NCBI GenBank assembly: GCA_000169355.1
Contig: AAXX01000001.1
Span: 434,001 to 498,000 of the forward strand
Length of the DNA stretch: 64,000 bases
Direction of reading: 5' to 3'
From: Flavobacteria bacterium BAL38
GTDB lineage: Bacteria; Bacteroidota; Bacteroidia; Flavobacteriales; Flavobacteriaceae
Position numbers and translations under genes: made by a program. Below the pieces are notes generated by a model that did not search any database, was not told the origin of the DNA, and was given only the letters and a program-made list of their open reading frames with translations. The first letter of the stretch is position 1. Every line of letters starts with the position of its first letter. Below, in pieces: positions 25,809 through 35,503 of the stretch.

Positions 25809-26723
25809 ATGTCAAACAACAATATAATTAAAGGTGTCATTTTAGTTGCACTAGGAGCTACGAGTTATGGTATGTTAGCAACATTTGTAAAACTAGCATA
25901 CAAAGAAGAATTTACTACTGCAGAGGTAACTTCTGCTCAATTCATTTATGGAATCATTGGGGTTTTAATCATCAATTTAATTCAAAGAACAAAGAATAAA
26001 AACAAGGTAATAAAAGCAAGTTCTAAAAATATTTTGCATTTAATGTTAGCTGGAACTTCGTTAGGAATGACCAGTGTTTTTTACTATTTGGCAGTAAAAT
26101 ATATTCCGGTTTCTATTGGAATCGTTTTGTTAATGCAAACGGTATGGATGGGTGTTTTGCTAGAATGGATTTTAGATAAAAAAGCGCCATCATTTCAAAA
26201 AATAATATCTGTTATCATCGTTTTAATTGGAACTGCTTTAGCTATAAACATATTTAAAATTGATTTCAACGATACATCAATCGATTGGGCTAGCGGAATA
26301 TTTTGGGGCATATTAGCAGCAGCATCTTTCACTACAACGATGCTAACGGCAAATAAAGTTGGACTCGGAATTTCGTCTGCACAAAGAAGTCTTTACATGC
26401 TTTTAGGAGGTGCAATAATTGTTTTTGGATTTAGTTTATTTACTCAATCTACACCATTTAACTTTGAAATTTTTGCTAAATGGGGTATAGTCTTAGCTTT
26501 ATTTGGGACTATAATTCCACCTATGTTATTAAACGCAGGGTTTCCTCACACCGGAATTGGATTAGGAAGTATTGTTTCATCATTAGAGCTACCCGTTTCA
26601 GTTATGATGGCCTTTTTCCTTTTAAATGAACAAGTTTTATTTATTCAATGGATTGGAATTGTATTAATTATTACAGCAATTGTTATTATGAATATACAAT
26701 TCAAGAAAAATAAAGTAAATTAG
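25809..26723 (+). CDS. DMT superfamily (EamA) transporter
   Basis: 304 residues and ten transmembrane segments as two EamA halves (about 7-138 and 155-296). The first helix is GVILVALGATSYGMLATFVK, and the second half has GLGLGSIVSSLELPVSVMMAFFLLNEQ. The family exports small metabolites such as amino acids or nucleotide sugars across the inner membrane. The substrate cannot be determined. The stop codon is part of a terminator stem that leads straight into the next gene. Confidence 0.93.
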   Translation: MSNNNIIKGVILVALGATSYGMLATFVKLAYKEEFTTAEVTSAQFIYGIIGVLIINLIQRTKNKNKVIKASSKNILHLMLAGTSLGMTSVFYYLAVKYIPVSIGIVLLMQTVWMGVLLEWILDKKAPSFQKIISVIIVLIGTALAINIFKIDFNDTSIDWASGIFWGILAAASFTTTMLTANKVGLGISSAQRSLYMLLGGAIIVFGFSLFTQSTPFNFEIFAKWGIVLALFGTIIPPMLLNAGFPHTGIGLGSIVSSLELPVSVMMAFFLLNEQVLFIQWIGIVLIITAIVIMNIQFKKNKVN

Positions 26724-26747
26724 CGATGTATAAACATCGCTTTTTTT
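26722..26747 (+). terminator. Terminator between the DMT and AlkB genes
   Basis: AGCGATGT pairs with ACATCGCT around a 4-base loop, followed by seven T. The stem begins inside the DMT stop codon, and the T-tract ends directly at the next gene's ATG (26748). Confidence 0.85.
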
Positions 26748-27350
26748 ATGCTTGATCTATTTCCAAAAGAAAAAATAATTTTACCATTACCAGATGCTAT
26801 TTTTGAATTTTATCCCAATTTCTTCTCAACAGAAGAAGCGAATGTATTATTTCAAAAACTGATACATGAAACGCCTTGGCAACAAGATGATATTACTATT
26901 TTTGGAAAAAAAATAGCACAACCACGATTAACCTGTTTGTTCGGAAACGAAGGAAAACCCTATTCGTATTCAGGATTAACCATGCAACCTCATGCTTGGA
27001 ATTCAACTTTAATCTTTATAAAAGAAAAAATAGACCAAATTGCTGAACAAAATTTCACAACTGTGTTAGCCAATTTGTATCGAAACGAAAAAGACAGTAA
27101 TGGTTGGCATGCCGATAATGAAAAAGAATTAGGTAGAAATCCAATTATTGCTTCCGTAAGTTTTGGGGAAGAACGTAAATTTCAAATCAAACACAACACC
27201 CTTTCTGATGTTAAAATGACTCTAAATTTAAATCACGGAAGTTTATTACTCATGAAAGAAGGCAGTCAAATTCACTACAAACACCAAATACCAAAAGCAA
27301 ATCAGCCTAAAAAAGCGAGAATAAATCTAACATTTAGAACCATTTTGTAA
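26748..27350 (+). CDS. AlkB-like 2-oxoglutarate/Fe(II) dioxygenase
   Basis: 200 residues. Iron ligands are His and Asp in WHADNEKE (about 121 and 123) and His in IHYKHQIP, and the 2-oxoglutarate-binding arginine region is RINLTFR at the end. The middle PRLTCLFGNEGKPYSYSG is typical of AlkB. It removes alkyl groups from DNA or RNA bases oxidatively. The ATG sits immediately after a terminator T-tract, so expression requires read-through or a leaderless message starting there. A later start would cut the conserved N-terminal region, so 26748 is kept. Confidence 0.92.
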   Translation: MLDLFPKEKIILPLPDAIFEFYPNFFSTEEANVLFQKLIHETPWQQDDITIFGKKIAQPRLTCLFGNEGKPYSYSGLTMQPHAWNSTLIFIKEKIDQIAEQNFTTVLANLYRNEKDSNGWHADNEKELGRNPIIASVSFGEERKFQIKHNTLSDVKMTLNLNHGSLLLMKEGSQIHYKHQIPKANQPKKARINLTFRTIL

Positions 27351-27578
27351 TAATTTTTCAAAAAAACACTTCAAAATAACTTCATTTTTAAAAATTTCAA
27401 AAAAAACAATTCCTTTATTTTTTGAATTTATTTTTTTACTAATATTGAATGATAAACTAATCAAAAAGTTAAAAATAGTAGTCATCTAATGAAATCGCAT
27501 TAAAAACATTTTAGCAAACATGTACAATTCCTAAAAATGCGGTTCCGTTTGTTACCGATGAAAATATTGTTTAAACAA

Positions 27579-27860
27579 ATGAAAAAGAAGAAAATTTCAG
27601 AATTCGACAACGAAACATTAAATAGAGTTGTTGCAATGGCACAAGAGGAAAAAAAACCTTTTGAAGTATTAAAAGTAGAATTTGGAGTATCTGAAAATGA
27701 GGTAACCGAATTAATGCGAAATCGATTATCTAAAGACAACTTTGAACTTTGGAAAAAGAAAGTTTCGGCTAGCAAGCCTAAACCTAAACCTATTAAGTAC
27801 AATGAACTAGAAGATGATGATTTAGATAGCAAATACTATTTTAAAAATAAATTCGACTAA
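27579..27860 (+). CDS. DUF2805 / TIGR03643 family protein
   Basis: About 93 residues from the ATG at 27579, with alternative starts at 27558 and 27537. Conserved content is ISEFDNETLNRVVAMAQEEKKPFEVLKVEFGVSENEVTELMR, followed by LWKKKVSA. The helix-turn-helix-like arrangement suggests DNA binding; these proteins often neighbour photolyase or cryptochrome genes, but no such gene is visible here. It is followed by a terminator. An open frame on the opposite strand (27500-27832) is a shadow. Confidence 0.82.
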   Translation: MKKKKISEFDNETLNRVVAMAQEEKKPFEVLKVEFGVSENEVTELMRNRLSKDNFELWKKKVSASKPKPKPIKYNELEDDDLDSKYYFKNKFD

Positions 27861-27866
27861 AAATTT

Positions 27867-27892
27867 AACTCTTGTCCAGCAAGAGTTTTTTA
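27867..27892 (+). terminator. Terminator of the DUF2805 gene
   Basis: AACTCTTG pairs with CAAGAGTT around a 5-base loop, followed by TTTTT. Confidence 0.85.
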
Positions 27893-27995
27893 TTTACAAT
27901 AATTTGATACACAAAAACCAGCTAAAAAAAATATAAACGGTATTTGTAACAAACATCTATTTTTTTCTACTTATAGCTAATTCAATTTAGATATA

Positions 27996-29855
27996 ATGAA
28001 AAAAATAATTCTATCCCTATCTTTCGTGGGATTTTTATGGAGTTGTAGTCCAACCCAAACAGCAACTAAACAAAATGATGTTGCTGTAACAATTGACTTA
28101 GTTAATGTAAAAGATGACAAAGTAATGGTTACTGTTACACCTCCTACTTTTACAAACGAAACCGCTACATTTCATTTTCCAAAAACAGTACCTGGTACCT
28201 ATTCTGAAGACGATTACGGTCGTTTTATTGAAAACGTAAAAGCGTATGATGCAAAAGGAAATGCTCTTAAAGTAGCTAAAACTGACGAGAACTCTTATAG
28301 CATTTCAGATGCTACAAAATTGGCAAAAATCACTTATTTAGTTAACGATACTTTTGATACAGAAGGTGGCGCTGGATTTGGTGAAAGCGAAGATGTTTTT
28401 TCACCAGCTGGAACGAACATTAACGCAGGAGTAAACTTCATGTTAAATACGCACGGATTCATTGGGTATTTTAAAGGAAAACAAGAAACTCCGTACAAAT
28501 TAATAGTAACACATCCAGAAAATTTAGTTGGAGTTTCTGCTATGACAGATGCAGATCCAAGCGCTACTTCTGATGTGTTTTTAATGCCTAAATATGCAAA
28601 TTTGGTAGAAATGCCAATTATGTATTCTAAACCAGATTTTACCTCTTTTATGGTAGATGATATGGAAATTATCATCAGCGTGTATTCTCCAACAGGAAAA
28701 TACACGGCTAAACAAATTACGCCAAACATGGAAAACATGATGAAGGCGCAAAAACGTTTCTTAGGACCAATTAACTCAACAAAAAAATACGCTATTTTAT
28801 TGTATTTGTCAGATATGGCTGCTAAAGATGCGAAAGGATTTGGTGCTTTAGAACATCCTACATCAACTACGGTAGTTATGCCAGAAATGATGGGACTAGA
28901 AATGTTACAAGAACAATTAAAAGACGTAGTTTCTCATGAATTTTTCCACATTGTAACTCCTTTAACAATACACTCAAACGAAATTCAATATTTTGACTTT
29001 AACAATCCTCAAATGTCAGAACATTTATGGATGTATGAAGGTGTAACAGAATATTTTGCTAACTTATTCCAAGTAAATCAAGGTTTAATTGACGAGTCAG
29101 AATTTTTTGAAAGAATGGCAGGTAAAATTGCACAATCTCGTCAAATGAACGACAATATGAGTTTTACTAAAATGAGTAAAAACGTATTAAATGCACCCTA
29201 TAAAGATCAATATTTAAATGTTTATCAAAAAGGGGCTTTAATAGCTATGTGTATGGATATCATAATTAGAGAAAACAGCAATGGGCAAAAAGGAATTTTA
29301 AACCTAATGCAAGAATTAGCTAAAGAATATGGTACAAAGAAAGCATTTAAAGACGAAGAGTTATTTGCTAAAATTACCGAATTAACATACCCAGCGGTAG
29401 GCGAATTCTTAACTCAACATGTCGCAGGTGAAACGCCTATTCCATACGAACAATTTTTTGCTAAAATGGGAGTTACTGAAGCTTCAATTGAAGTTGCTGG
29501 AAATCCATTTTTAAAAGGACAAACACAACCTTATATTACGGTTAATCCGAGTACAAAAGAAATCATGATTTTACCAGAAATTGAATTAAATGCTTTCATG
29601 ACAACTCTTGGACTTAAAAACAACGATACTCTTTTAGCTTTCAACGGTAAAGAGTACAACTTAGACAACATTTACGATTTAATCATGGCAAGTATGAACT
29701 GGAAAGATGGTGATGCTATGAATGTAAAAATAAAAAGAGATGGTAAAGAACAAACTATAAAAGGAAAAGTTGTTATGCCAAAAGAAAAACAAGACGGATA
29801 CCAATCTACTGATGACAGTAAAAAAGCAGTTAGAGAAGCTTGGTTAAGAGGTTAA
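27996..29855 (+). CDS. M61 family metallopeptidase lipoprotein
   Basis: 619 residues. A lipoprotein signal ends at Cys17 (LWSCSPT). The gluzincin motif HEFFH is at 314-318, and the downstream MYEGVTEYFAN supplies the third zinc ligand. A PDZ-like domain sits at about 480-590, as usual in the M61 glycyl aminopeptidase family. Probably located in the periplasm or outer-membrane face, where it removes N-terminal residues from peptides. It is monocistronic, ending at a strong terminator. An antisense open frame (28334-28738) is a shadow. Confidence 0.93.
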   Translation: MKKIILSLSFVGFLWSCSPTQTATKQNDVAVTIDLVNVKDDKVMVTVTPPTFTNETATFHFPKTVPGTYSEDDYGRFIENVKAYDAKGNALKVAKTDENSYSISDATKLAKITYLVNDTFDTEGGAGFGESEDVFSPAGTNINAGVNFMLNTHGFIGYFKGKQETPYKLIVTHPENLVGVSAMTDADPSATSDVFLMPKYANLVEMPIMYSKPDFTSFMVDDMEIIISVYSPTGKYTAKQITPNMENMMKAQKRFLGPINSTKKYAILLYLSDMAAKDAKGFGALEHPTSTTVVMPEMMGLEMLQEQLKDVVSHEFFHIVTPLTIHSNEIQYFDFNNPQMSEHLWMYEGVTEYFANLFQVNQGLIDESEFFERMAGKIAQSRQMNDNMSFTKMSKNVLNAPYKDQYLNVYQKGALIAMCMDIIIRENSNGQKGILNLMQELAKEYGTKKAFKDEELFAKITELTYPAVGEFLTQHVAGETPIPYEQFFAKMGVTEASIEVAGNPFLKGQTQPYITVNPSTKEIMILPEIELNAFMTTLGLKNNDTLLAFNGKEYNLDNIYDLIMASMNWKDGDAMNVKIKRDGKEQTIKGKVVMPKEKQDGYQSTDDSKKAVREAWLRG

Positions 29856-29940
29856 TTTTAAGTTTAAAGACTAACAAATCTTGATTTTTGAATTTGAAAT
29901 TTAATTTGAACTTGAAATTTGCATTTGATATTGCATTTGA

Positions 29941-29977
29941 AAATCCTCAAAGTACTTAGTATTTTGAGGATTTTTTT
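29941..29977 (+). terminator. Terminator of the M61 peptidase gene
   Basis: AAATCCTCAAA pairs with TTTGAGGATTT around an 11-base loop, followed by seven T. Confidence 0.87.
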
Positions 29978-30009
29978 ATTTACTTTGCGAACACAAATTA
30001 AAATTCAAA

Positions 30010-30732
30010 ATGAAGAAGATAGTTTTAGCTCTAGTAGCCGTTATTTCACTTATCGCATGTAAAGAAGAAGGTAATCCTGACGCTAATGTTCACATCACGG
30101 GTGACGTTAAAGGATTAAGTCAGGGAAAATTATATTTACAAAAAGTACAAGATTCGTCCTTAGTTATTATTGATAGTATGACTATAAATGGCGATTCTAA
30201 ATTTGAGAGTCATTTTAAATTAGACAGTCCAGAAATGTTGTATTTATTTTTAGATAGAGGCCAAACCAATTCTATTGATAATAATTTACCGTTTTTTGCA
30301 GAACCTGGAAATATTAAAATTGAAACTACTCTAAAACATTTTTTTGCAGATGCAAAAATATCAGGTTCTAAAAATCATGATTTATGGAAAAAGTTTGATA
30401 GCATTAATAGTAAATTTAGAGATCAAAACTTAGCTTTAATGGCAAAACGTTTAAAAAACGAATTAAAACCTAATGCAGCCACTACAGATAGCATTGAAAA
30501 GGCATACAAAAGCTTATTAACAAGAAAATATCGTTATGCAGCAAATTATGCCACTACTAATGGAAATAATGAAATAGCCCCTTATTTAGCGCTTTCAGAA
30601 ATTGCAGATATCAACATAACGTATTTAGATACCATTCAAAAAAGCATGACACCAGAAGTAGCCAAATCAAAATACGGAAAAATGCTTACGAAATATTTTA
30701 ACGAGAGAAAGTCAATGGAACCAAAACAATAA
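30010..30732 (+). CDS. DUF4369 domain lipoprotein
   Basis: 240 residues. A lipobox ends at SLIACKEE. Residues about 27-120 (VHITGDVKGLSQGKLYLQK ... FFAEPGNIKIE) are the beta-rich DUF4369 domain that usually precedes a thioredoxin-like domain in Bacteroidota. Here no thioredoxin CxxC follows, and the C-terminal half is helical instead. It is therefore a DUF4369-only or truncated form. Role unknown. The gene starts 33 bp after the M61 terminator. Confidence 0.83.
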   Translation: MKKIVLALVAVISLIACKEEGNPDANVHITGDVKGLSQGKLYLQKVQDSSLVIIDSMTINGDSKFESHFKLDSPEMLYLFLDRGQTNSIDNNLPFFAEPGNIKIETTLKHFFADAKISGSKNHDLWKKFDSINSKFRDQNLALMAKRLKNELKPNAATTDSIEKAYKSLLTRKYRYAANYATTNGNNEIAPYLALSEIADINITYLDTIQKSMTPEVAKSKYGKMLTKYFNERKSMEPKQ

Positions 30733-30804
30733 TTAATGAAATAGAGTGAAGTTACCTATTTCTATAATATGTTTTTACTGGCACTATAATATTTGGAAAT
30801 CCTT

Positions 30805-33800
30805 TTAATTAATTTTTTTTAATTCTGTAATTGCATCATTCAATTTAGTAATAATTTCAGTCACTAAGAATTTTATTCTATCAATATCATTAGAATTCTG
30901 AGATAATTTTTCCAATTCTCTAACTTGATCCATAATGGATGTAATTCCCATAAATTCAATATTTGGCTTTATTTTGTGAATAATTTTACTTATTTCATTA
31001 AAATTGTTTTTACTAACATGATAATCTAAATCAGTACAAGCTTCAATAGTTTGCTTAATAAATAATTCTATCATTTTTTCAACAAATTTATTATCACCTC
31101 TACTTAATGCAATAATATTAGATAAATCATAATTTACCTTTACATTATTAATTTTTGATAATTCATTTGTACTAATTACTTTTAAAATTGATTTATAAAG
31201 AACATTTTCCTCAAATGGCTTTGTAATATAATCATTTATACCTACTATTTTAAATCTTTCAATTTCTGATTTGAAAGCATTAGCTGTAAGTGCAATAATT
31301 GGGGTATTTATTTTTAAATCTTCCCGTATTATTTTAGTTGCTTTAATTCCATCCATAATTGGCATTTGGACATCCATCAAAATAACATCAAAATTACCTT
31401 GCTTTACTTTTTCTAAAGCATCTAATCCATTTATTGCTTCCACTACTTCACATTTAAAAAACTGTAGAGTATTTTGAGCAACTATTCTATTGAACTCATT
31501 GTCTTCAACTAATAAAACTTTTTTATTTTCCAATGAGTCATGATTTAGAATATTCTCTTCATTATTTTCACAATTTTCTTTCATAATTGCTTTAGTTAGT
31601 TTTAGAAAAACAGTAATCTTTGTTCCTGTATTTTTTTTACTTTCAATGGTAATATTACCTCGCATTAAATCTACCAGTTCTTTTGTTATAGCCATTCCTA
31701 GACCTGTTCCACCAAATTTACGGGATGTATCCTTTTCTTCTTGAGAAAACTTAGTGAAAATTGTCTCAAGATAAGATTCTTCTATACCAATACCTGTATC
31801 TGAAATTGAAATTAATAATTCTTGCTCTTCTTCAAAATCTTGAATTAAATCACATTGCACATAAATCGATCCTTCAATTGTAAATTTTAAAGAATTTCCA
31901 ATTAAATTATACAATATCTGTTCAATTCTAAATGAATCTCCTAATAGCAAATTTGATATACCTGAATTAAAATTTGATTTCAATTCTAATCCTTTTTCTT
32001 TAGCTTTTACTTCTAAAATAGTAACTACTTTTTCTACTGAATGTTTTAAATCAAAATTATTAGATTCTAATTCCATTTCACCTGATTCAATTTTAGAAAT
32101 ATCTAAAACATCATTAATAATTGACAACAAGTGTGAAGAGGCAATTGTACTATTTTCTAAATATATTTTTTGTTCTTGTGAAGTTGTATGTTTACTTAAT
32201 TCTCTTAAAAAACCAATAATTGCATTTAAGGGAGTTCTAATTTCATGACTCATTGTAGATAAAAAGACTTCTTTAGCTTTAGAAGCATTTATTGCTCTTT
32301 GCTTCTCTTTCTCTAATTCAATTTCTAATAATTTTTGATCAGTAATATCTAAGTGTATTCCTATAGTACCAATTAACTGTCCATTTTCATCATAGTTTGG
32401 TGCACCACTTATAGCCCACCATCTAGATTCGCCTTTTTTGTTTATAACCGGAATTTGATATAAATCTGAGTTCCCTTGACTTCTGAGTTCTTTTTTAGAA
32501 TCGATAATTTTTTTATTTTCATCATCAACAAAAATACTCGTTGGGTTTTTCCCTATAAGTTCATCTCTATCAAAACCAGAAATATTACAAAAGCTTTGAT
32601 TAGCGAATTGAATCAAATCGTTATTATCAACCTCGATCATTCCTAAGTTCATATTGGCAATAATATTTCTGTATTTTTTTTCTTGAAATTTTAACTGATT
32701 TTCAGCTTTTTTTCGCTCAGAAATATCTTGTATAAAAGAACAAAAAAACAATTCATCGCCTTGCTTAATTGGTATAATTGCCATCTCAAGTAAAACTTCA
32801 GTACCATCTTTTTTTACAGCTGGTAATTCAAGTAATTTATTTAAAGCCGGTCCTTCACCACATTCGATATAACGCTTTAATCCATCGGCATGACCTGCTC
32901 TATGTTGAATAGGTATAATATTATCTTGTAATTTTTTACCAATAACTTCCTCGCTTTTCCATCCAAAAATTTCTTCCGCTTGTTTGTTCCAAAAAATAAT
33001 ATTACCTGAAGAATCAATATTAATAATTGCATTTAATGCTGATTCTGTTATTAATCGATTTCGCTCTTCACTTTGTTCTAATAACAATTGCGATTTAACT
33101 CGATTGGTAATATCTGTATATTTCCACAAATGACCTTTGTATTTATTATTGATAAATAATGGAACATAATCTCTTTCTAGGAAGATTCCATTATTCATTT
33201 CAATAATTTCGTTAACAACAATTTCTTTTTTATTGAGTATATCAAAAATTCTTTCGGTAAATTCTTCGGATTCTACAAATAATTTTTTTGCATTCATCAT
33301 ACAGTCTTCACAATCGAGACCAATTAAACTTTCTGGAGAAGCAGAAATAGTAAACAGATCACAAAATAATTGATTAGCAAATAATATGATGTTATTTTCA
33401 TCTTCAAAAACAATCCCCGATTGAATATTAGATAAAAGTGTTTTTTGTAATTCATTTTTATATTTTAAATCTGATTCAACCTTATGCCTTTGATCAACAT
33501 TAGAAATCATTTGAGCAAAAAAGAAAAGCAAATCTTTTTCTTCATTAGAATAATTATAATGACTTTTTACAGAATCAAAACCAACAAATCCTAAACATTC
33601 GTCTTTACCTATTACAGGCAATACTAACAAACTTTTTATATCTTGTTGACTTAATATTTGTTTGAGATTATTATCAGGTAAATCATCAACGCTTGGAATA
33701 CTCATGATTTCTCCACTAATGTTAGAATTTACCCAATCTTGCATTAAATCTAAAGGAATATTTTGTAAATTTTCAATTTGTGGTTCTATATTATAATTAC

Positions 33801-35493
33801 ACCATTCAAAAGTGTTTGAACAAGTTTGATTTTTAAAATCATATTGAAAAATATAGGCTCTATCAGCCGATACAAATTCACCTAATTTTTTTAAAGTTTG
33901 ATTTTTTAGTTCTTCAATTTTGTCAAAAGGTACGTTGATAAAATCTGAAGCAATTCCTATTAACATTTGTTGCAATGATAACAATGATTTTATTACCAAT
34001 TCATTGTCATTTTGACTTTCAATTTGTTGATTTAAATGATTTGAAATGTAAAACAAATCATCTTTTTTATCATTTACATCTAAATTATTTTTCTCTATTA
34101 AATTTATACTTTCATACAATTTAGAAATAGACTGCTTTTTCAATTCATATTCAAATTTTAAATTTTCATTTAAAATTTGATACTCTTTTTCACTTTCATA
34201 AAATGCATGGGTAATAATCTCATTATCTCTTTCAAATGAAGAGTAAGAAGTATCTACAACATTTAAAAAATTTAATAACGCTGGATTTTGTAATTGATCT
34301 TCAGTAAAAAATTTACTTATTTGTTTTTTTAGTAACTTATTATGTTCTGTATTTTCCGTTTCGTCAATACAAGTTATTGTCATAGTTTGATTGTGAAGTT
34401 CACAATTGCCAAGAGGCTTTAGAGGAGAAATTTCACCATAAGAATAAAAACCAACTAATGAAGTTTCCTTTCCAAAAATTTCCGAAACGGCTTCAACTTC
34501 TTCATCAATTCTATTACCTAAAATTAATTTTCGCCCTACACAACTAATAAGTAATGCTATTTTTGGGGTTTCACTATTTATATTCAAACAATTAATAGCA
34601 GCATCACTAGCTGAATGTATCAAATGATCAAAATTTGCTTTCATAAACCTAACCTTACTACCTTCAGGAATGTCTCCAGCAAATGTCATTGTTTGATTAT
34701 TTTCATCAATTGACAAAATAGTTCTAACTATTGTTTCATTTTCATTTTCTAATTGTATAGATAATGGAAATAATAAAGCAGAACCTGGAAGTTCATTTGA
34801 ATATTTCCCTAAATAGGATTTATATAAGTCTAATGCGTTTTTATTATCAATTTCATAAAGTACATTTTCTATAGATTTGGTTACTACTCTTTCTAATCCA
34901 AAACTTTTCCATCCGCCAAAAGAACCATGTGAAACACTAAGATTTTTACCATAAAAACCAATTACAACAATATTTCCTGATTGTGGTATTGAATTTAACC
35001 CAACAAAAGTTTCTCTAAAATCTGCCCCATCACCGGCCATTCCACCAGTTATTATTACATCATTATTATTAATAGAATTTAACCCTTTAACTAATTCACT
35101 ACCATTTACTTTACCACCATCTGAAAGTACAAAAATTAATTTCAAATCTTGTTTTGGCAATTGATTAACTAGTTGCTTTCCTGCTTCAAAACTCGAATTA
35201 AATTTATCAATATTTACAACTGCAGTTTTAATATATGATGTTGAAAATGAAAAAACAACTAATGATATAGAGTTATCAAATACTTCTATTTCAAATATCT
35301 CCCCTGCTGTAGAACAAAGACTTATAGTAGCATTTGGAAACTTATTTTGGATAGCTAAAAAATTTTGTTCATCTGTGATTATACTTCCAGACCCAAAACC
35401 TAAAACCAATTGAACATCTTCAAACAACAAATTATCTTTATTAATTTCCTTGGTAAATTCCAAGTTTTGATAAAGTAGCGTGGCAATTTTCAT
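30805..35493 (-). CDS. Hybrid sensor histidine kinase with FIST, GAF, PAS, REC and HPt domains
   Basis: 1562 residues. Domain order: FIST_N (about 25-215), FIST_C (about 220-370), coiled coil (about 395-490), GAF (about 505-660), three PAS domains (about 680-1060), HisKA with FLSTMSHEIRTPLNAIIG, HATPase with NLIGNSLKF and GTGLGMAI, REC with VILMDVQMPIMDG, and a C-terminal HPt whose phosphoacceptor His is in IIHKIKPN. FIST domains are thought to bind small ligands such as amino acids. No transmembrane helix is visible, so it is probably cytoplasmic. It shares an operon with a small exported protein (11 bp upstream). Output target unknown; no DNA-binding regulator is adjacent. Confidence 0.92.
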   Translation of the reverse strand: MKIATLLYQNLEFTKEINKDNLLFEDVQLVLGFGSGSIITDEQNFLAIQNKFPNATISLCSTAGEIFEIEVFDNSISLVVFSFSTSYIKTAVVNIDKFNSSFEAGKQLVNQLPKQDLKLIFVLSDGGKVNGSELVKGLNSINNNDVIITGGMAGDGADFRETFVGLNSIPQSGNIVVIGFYGKNLSVSHGSFGGWKSFGLERVVTKSIENVLYEIDNKNALDLYKSYLGKYSNELPGSALLFPLSIQLENENETIVRTILSIDENNQTMTFAGDIPEGSKVRFMKANFDHLIHSASDAAINCLNINSETPKIALLISCVGRKLILGNRIDEEVEAVSEIFGKETSLVGFYSYGEISPLKPLGNCELHNQTMTITCIDETENTEHNKLLKKQISKFFTEDQLQNPALLNFLNVVDTSYSSFERDNEIITHAFYESEKEYQILNENLKFEYELKKQSISKLYESINLIEKNNLDVNDKKDDLFYISNHLNQQIESQNDNELVIKSLLSLQQMLIGIASDFINVPFDKIEELKNQTLKKLGEFVSADRAYIFQYDFKNQTCSNTFEWCNYNIEPQIENLQNIPLDLMQDWVNSNISGEIMSIPSVDDLPDNNLKQILSQQDIKSLLVLPVIGKDECLGFVGFDSVKSHYNYSNEEKDLLFFFAQMISNVDQRHKVESDLKYKNELQKTLLSNIQSGIVFEDENNIILFANQLFCDLFTISASPESLIGLDCEDCMMNAKKLFVESEEFTERIFDILNKKEIVVNEIIEMNNGIFLERDYVPLFINNKYKGHLWKYTDITNRVKSQLLLEQSEERNRLITESALNAIINIDSSGNIIFWNKQAEEIFGWKSEEVIGKKLQDNIIPIQHRAGHADGLKRYIECGEGPALNKLLELPAVKKDGTEVLLEMAIIPIKQGDELFFCSFIQDISERKKAENQLKFQEKKYRNIIANMNLGMIEVDNNDLIQFANQSFCNISGFDRDELIGKNPTSIFVDDENKKIIDSKKELRSQGNSDLYQIPVINKKGESRWWAISGAPNYDENGQLIGTIGIHLDITDQKLLEIELEKEKQRAINASKAKEVFLSTMSHEIRTPLNAIIGFLRELSKHTTSQEQKIYLENSTIASSHLLSIINDVLDISKIESGEMELESNNFDLKHSVEKVVTILEVKAKEKGLELKSNFNSGISNLLLGDSFRIEQILYNLIGNSLKFTIEGSIYVQCDLIQDFEEEQELLISISDTGIGIEESYLETIFTKFSQEEKDTSRKFGGTGLGMAITKELVDLMRGNITIESKKNTGTKITVFLKLTKAIMKENCENNEENILNHDSLENKKVLLVEDNEFNRIVAQNTLQFFKCEVVEAINGLDALEKVKQGNFDVILMDVQMPIMDGIKATKIIREDLKINTPIIALTANAFKSEIERFKIVGINDYITKPFEENVLYKSILKVISTNELSKINNVKVNYDLSNIIALSRGDNKFVEKMIELFIKQTIEACTDLDYHVSKNNFNEISKIIHKIKPNIEFMGITSIMDQVRELEKLSQNSNDIDRIKFLVTEIITKLNDAITELKKIN

Positions 35494-35503
35494 AGATTAG
35501 AGT

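Noticed and set aside
27500..27832. 110-codon frame antisense to the DUF2805 gene
   Set aside because: Serine/phenylalanine-rich shadow of the Lys-rich DUF2805 coding sequence.
27946..27989. GTAAC half-site upstream of the M61 gene with a TCAATTTA sequence 22 bases on
   Set aside because: Spacing fits, but only one arm is present and the -7 box lacks the A and G that define it; not counted as a regulon member.
28334..28738. 134-codon frame antisense to the M61 gene
   Set aside because: The opposite strand carries a complete peptidase domain; this frame has no motif.
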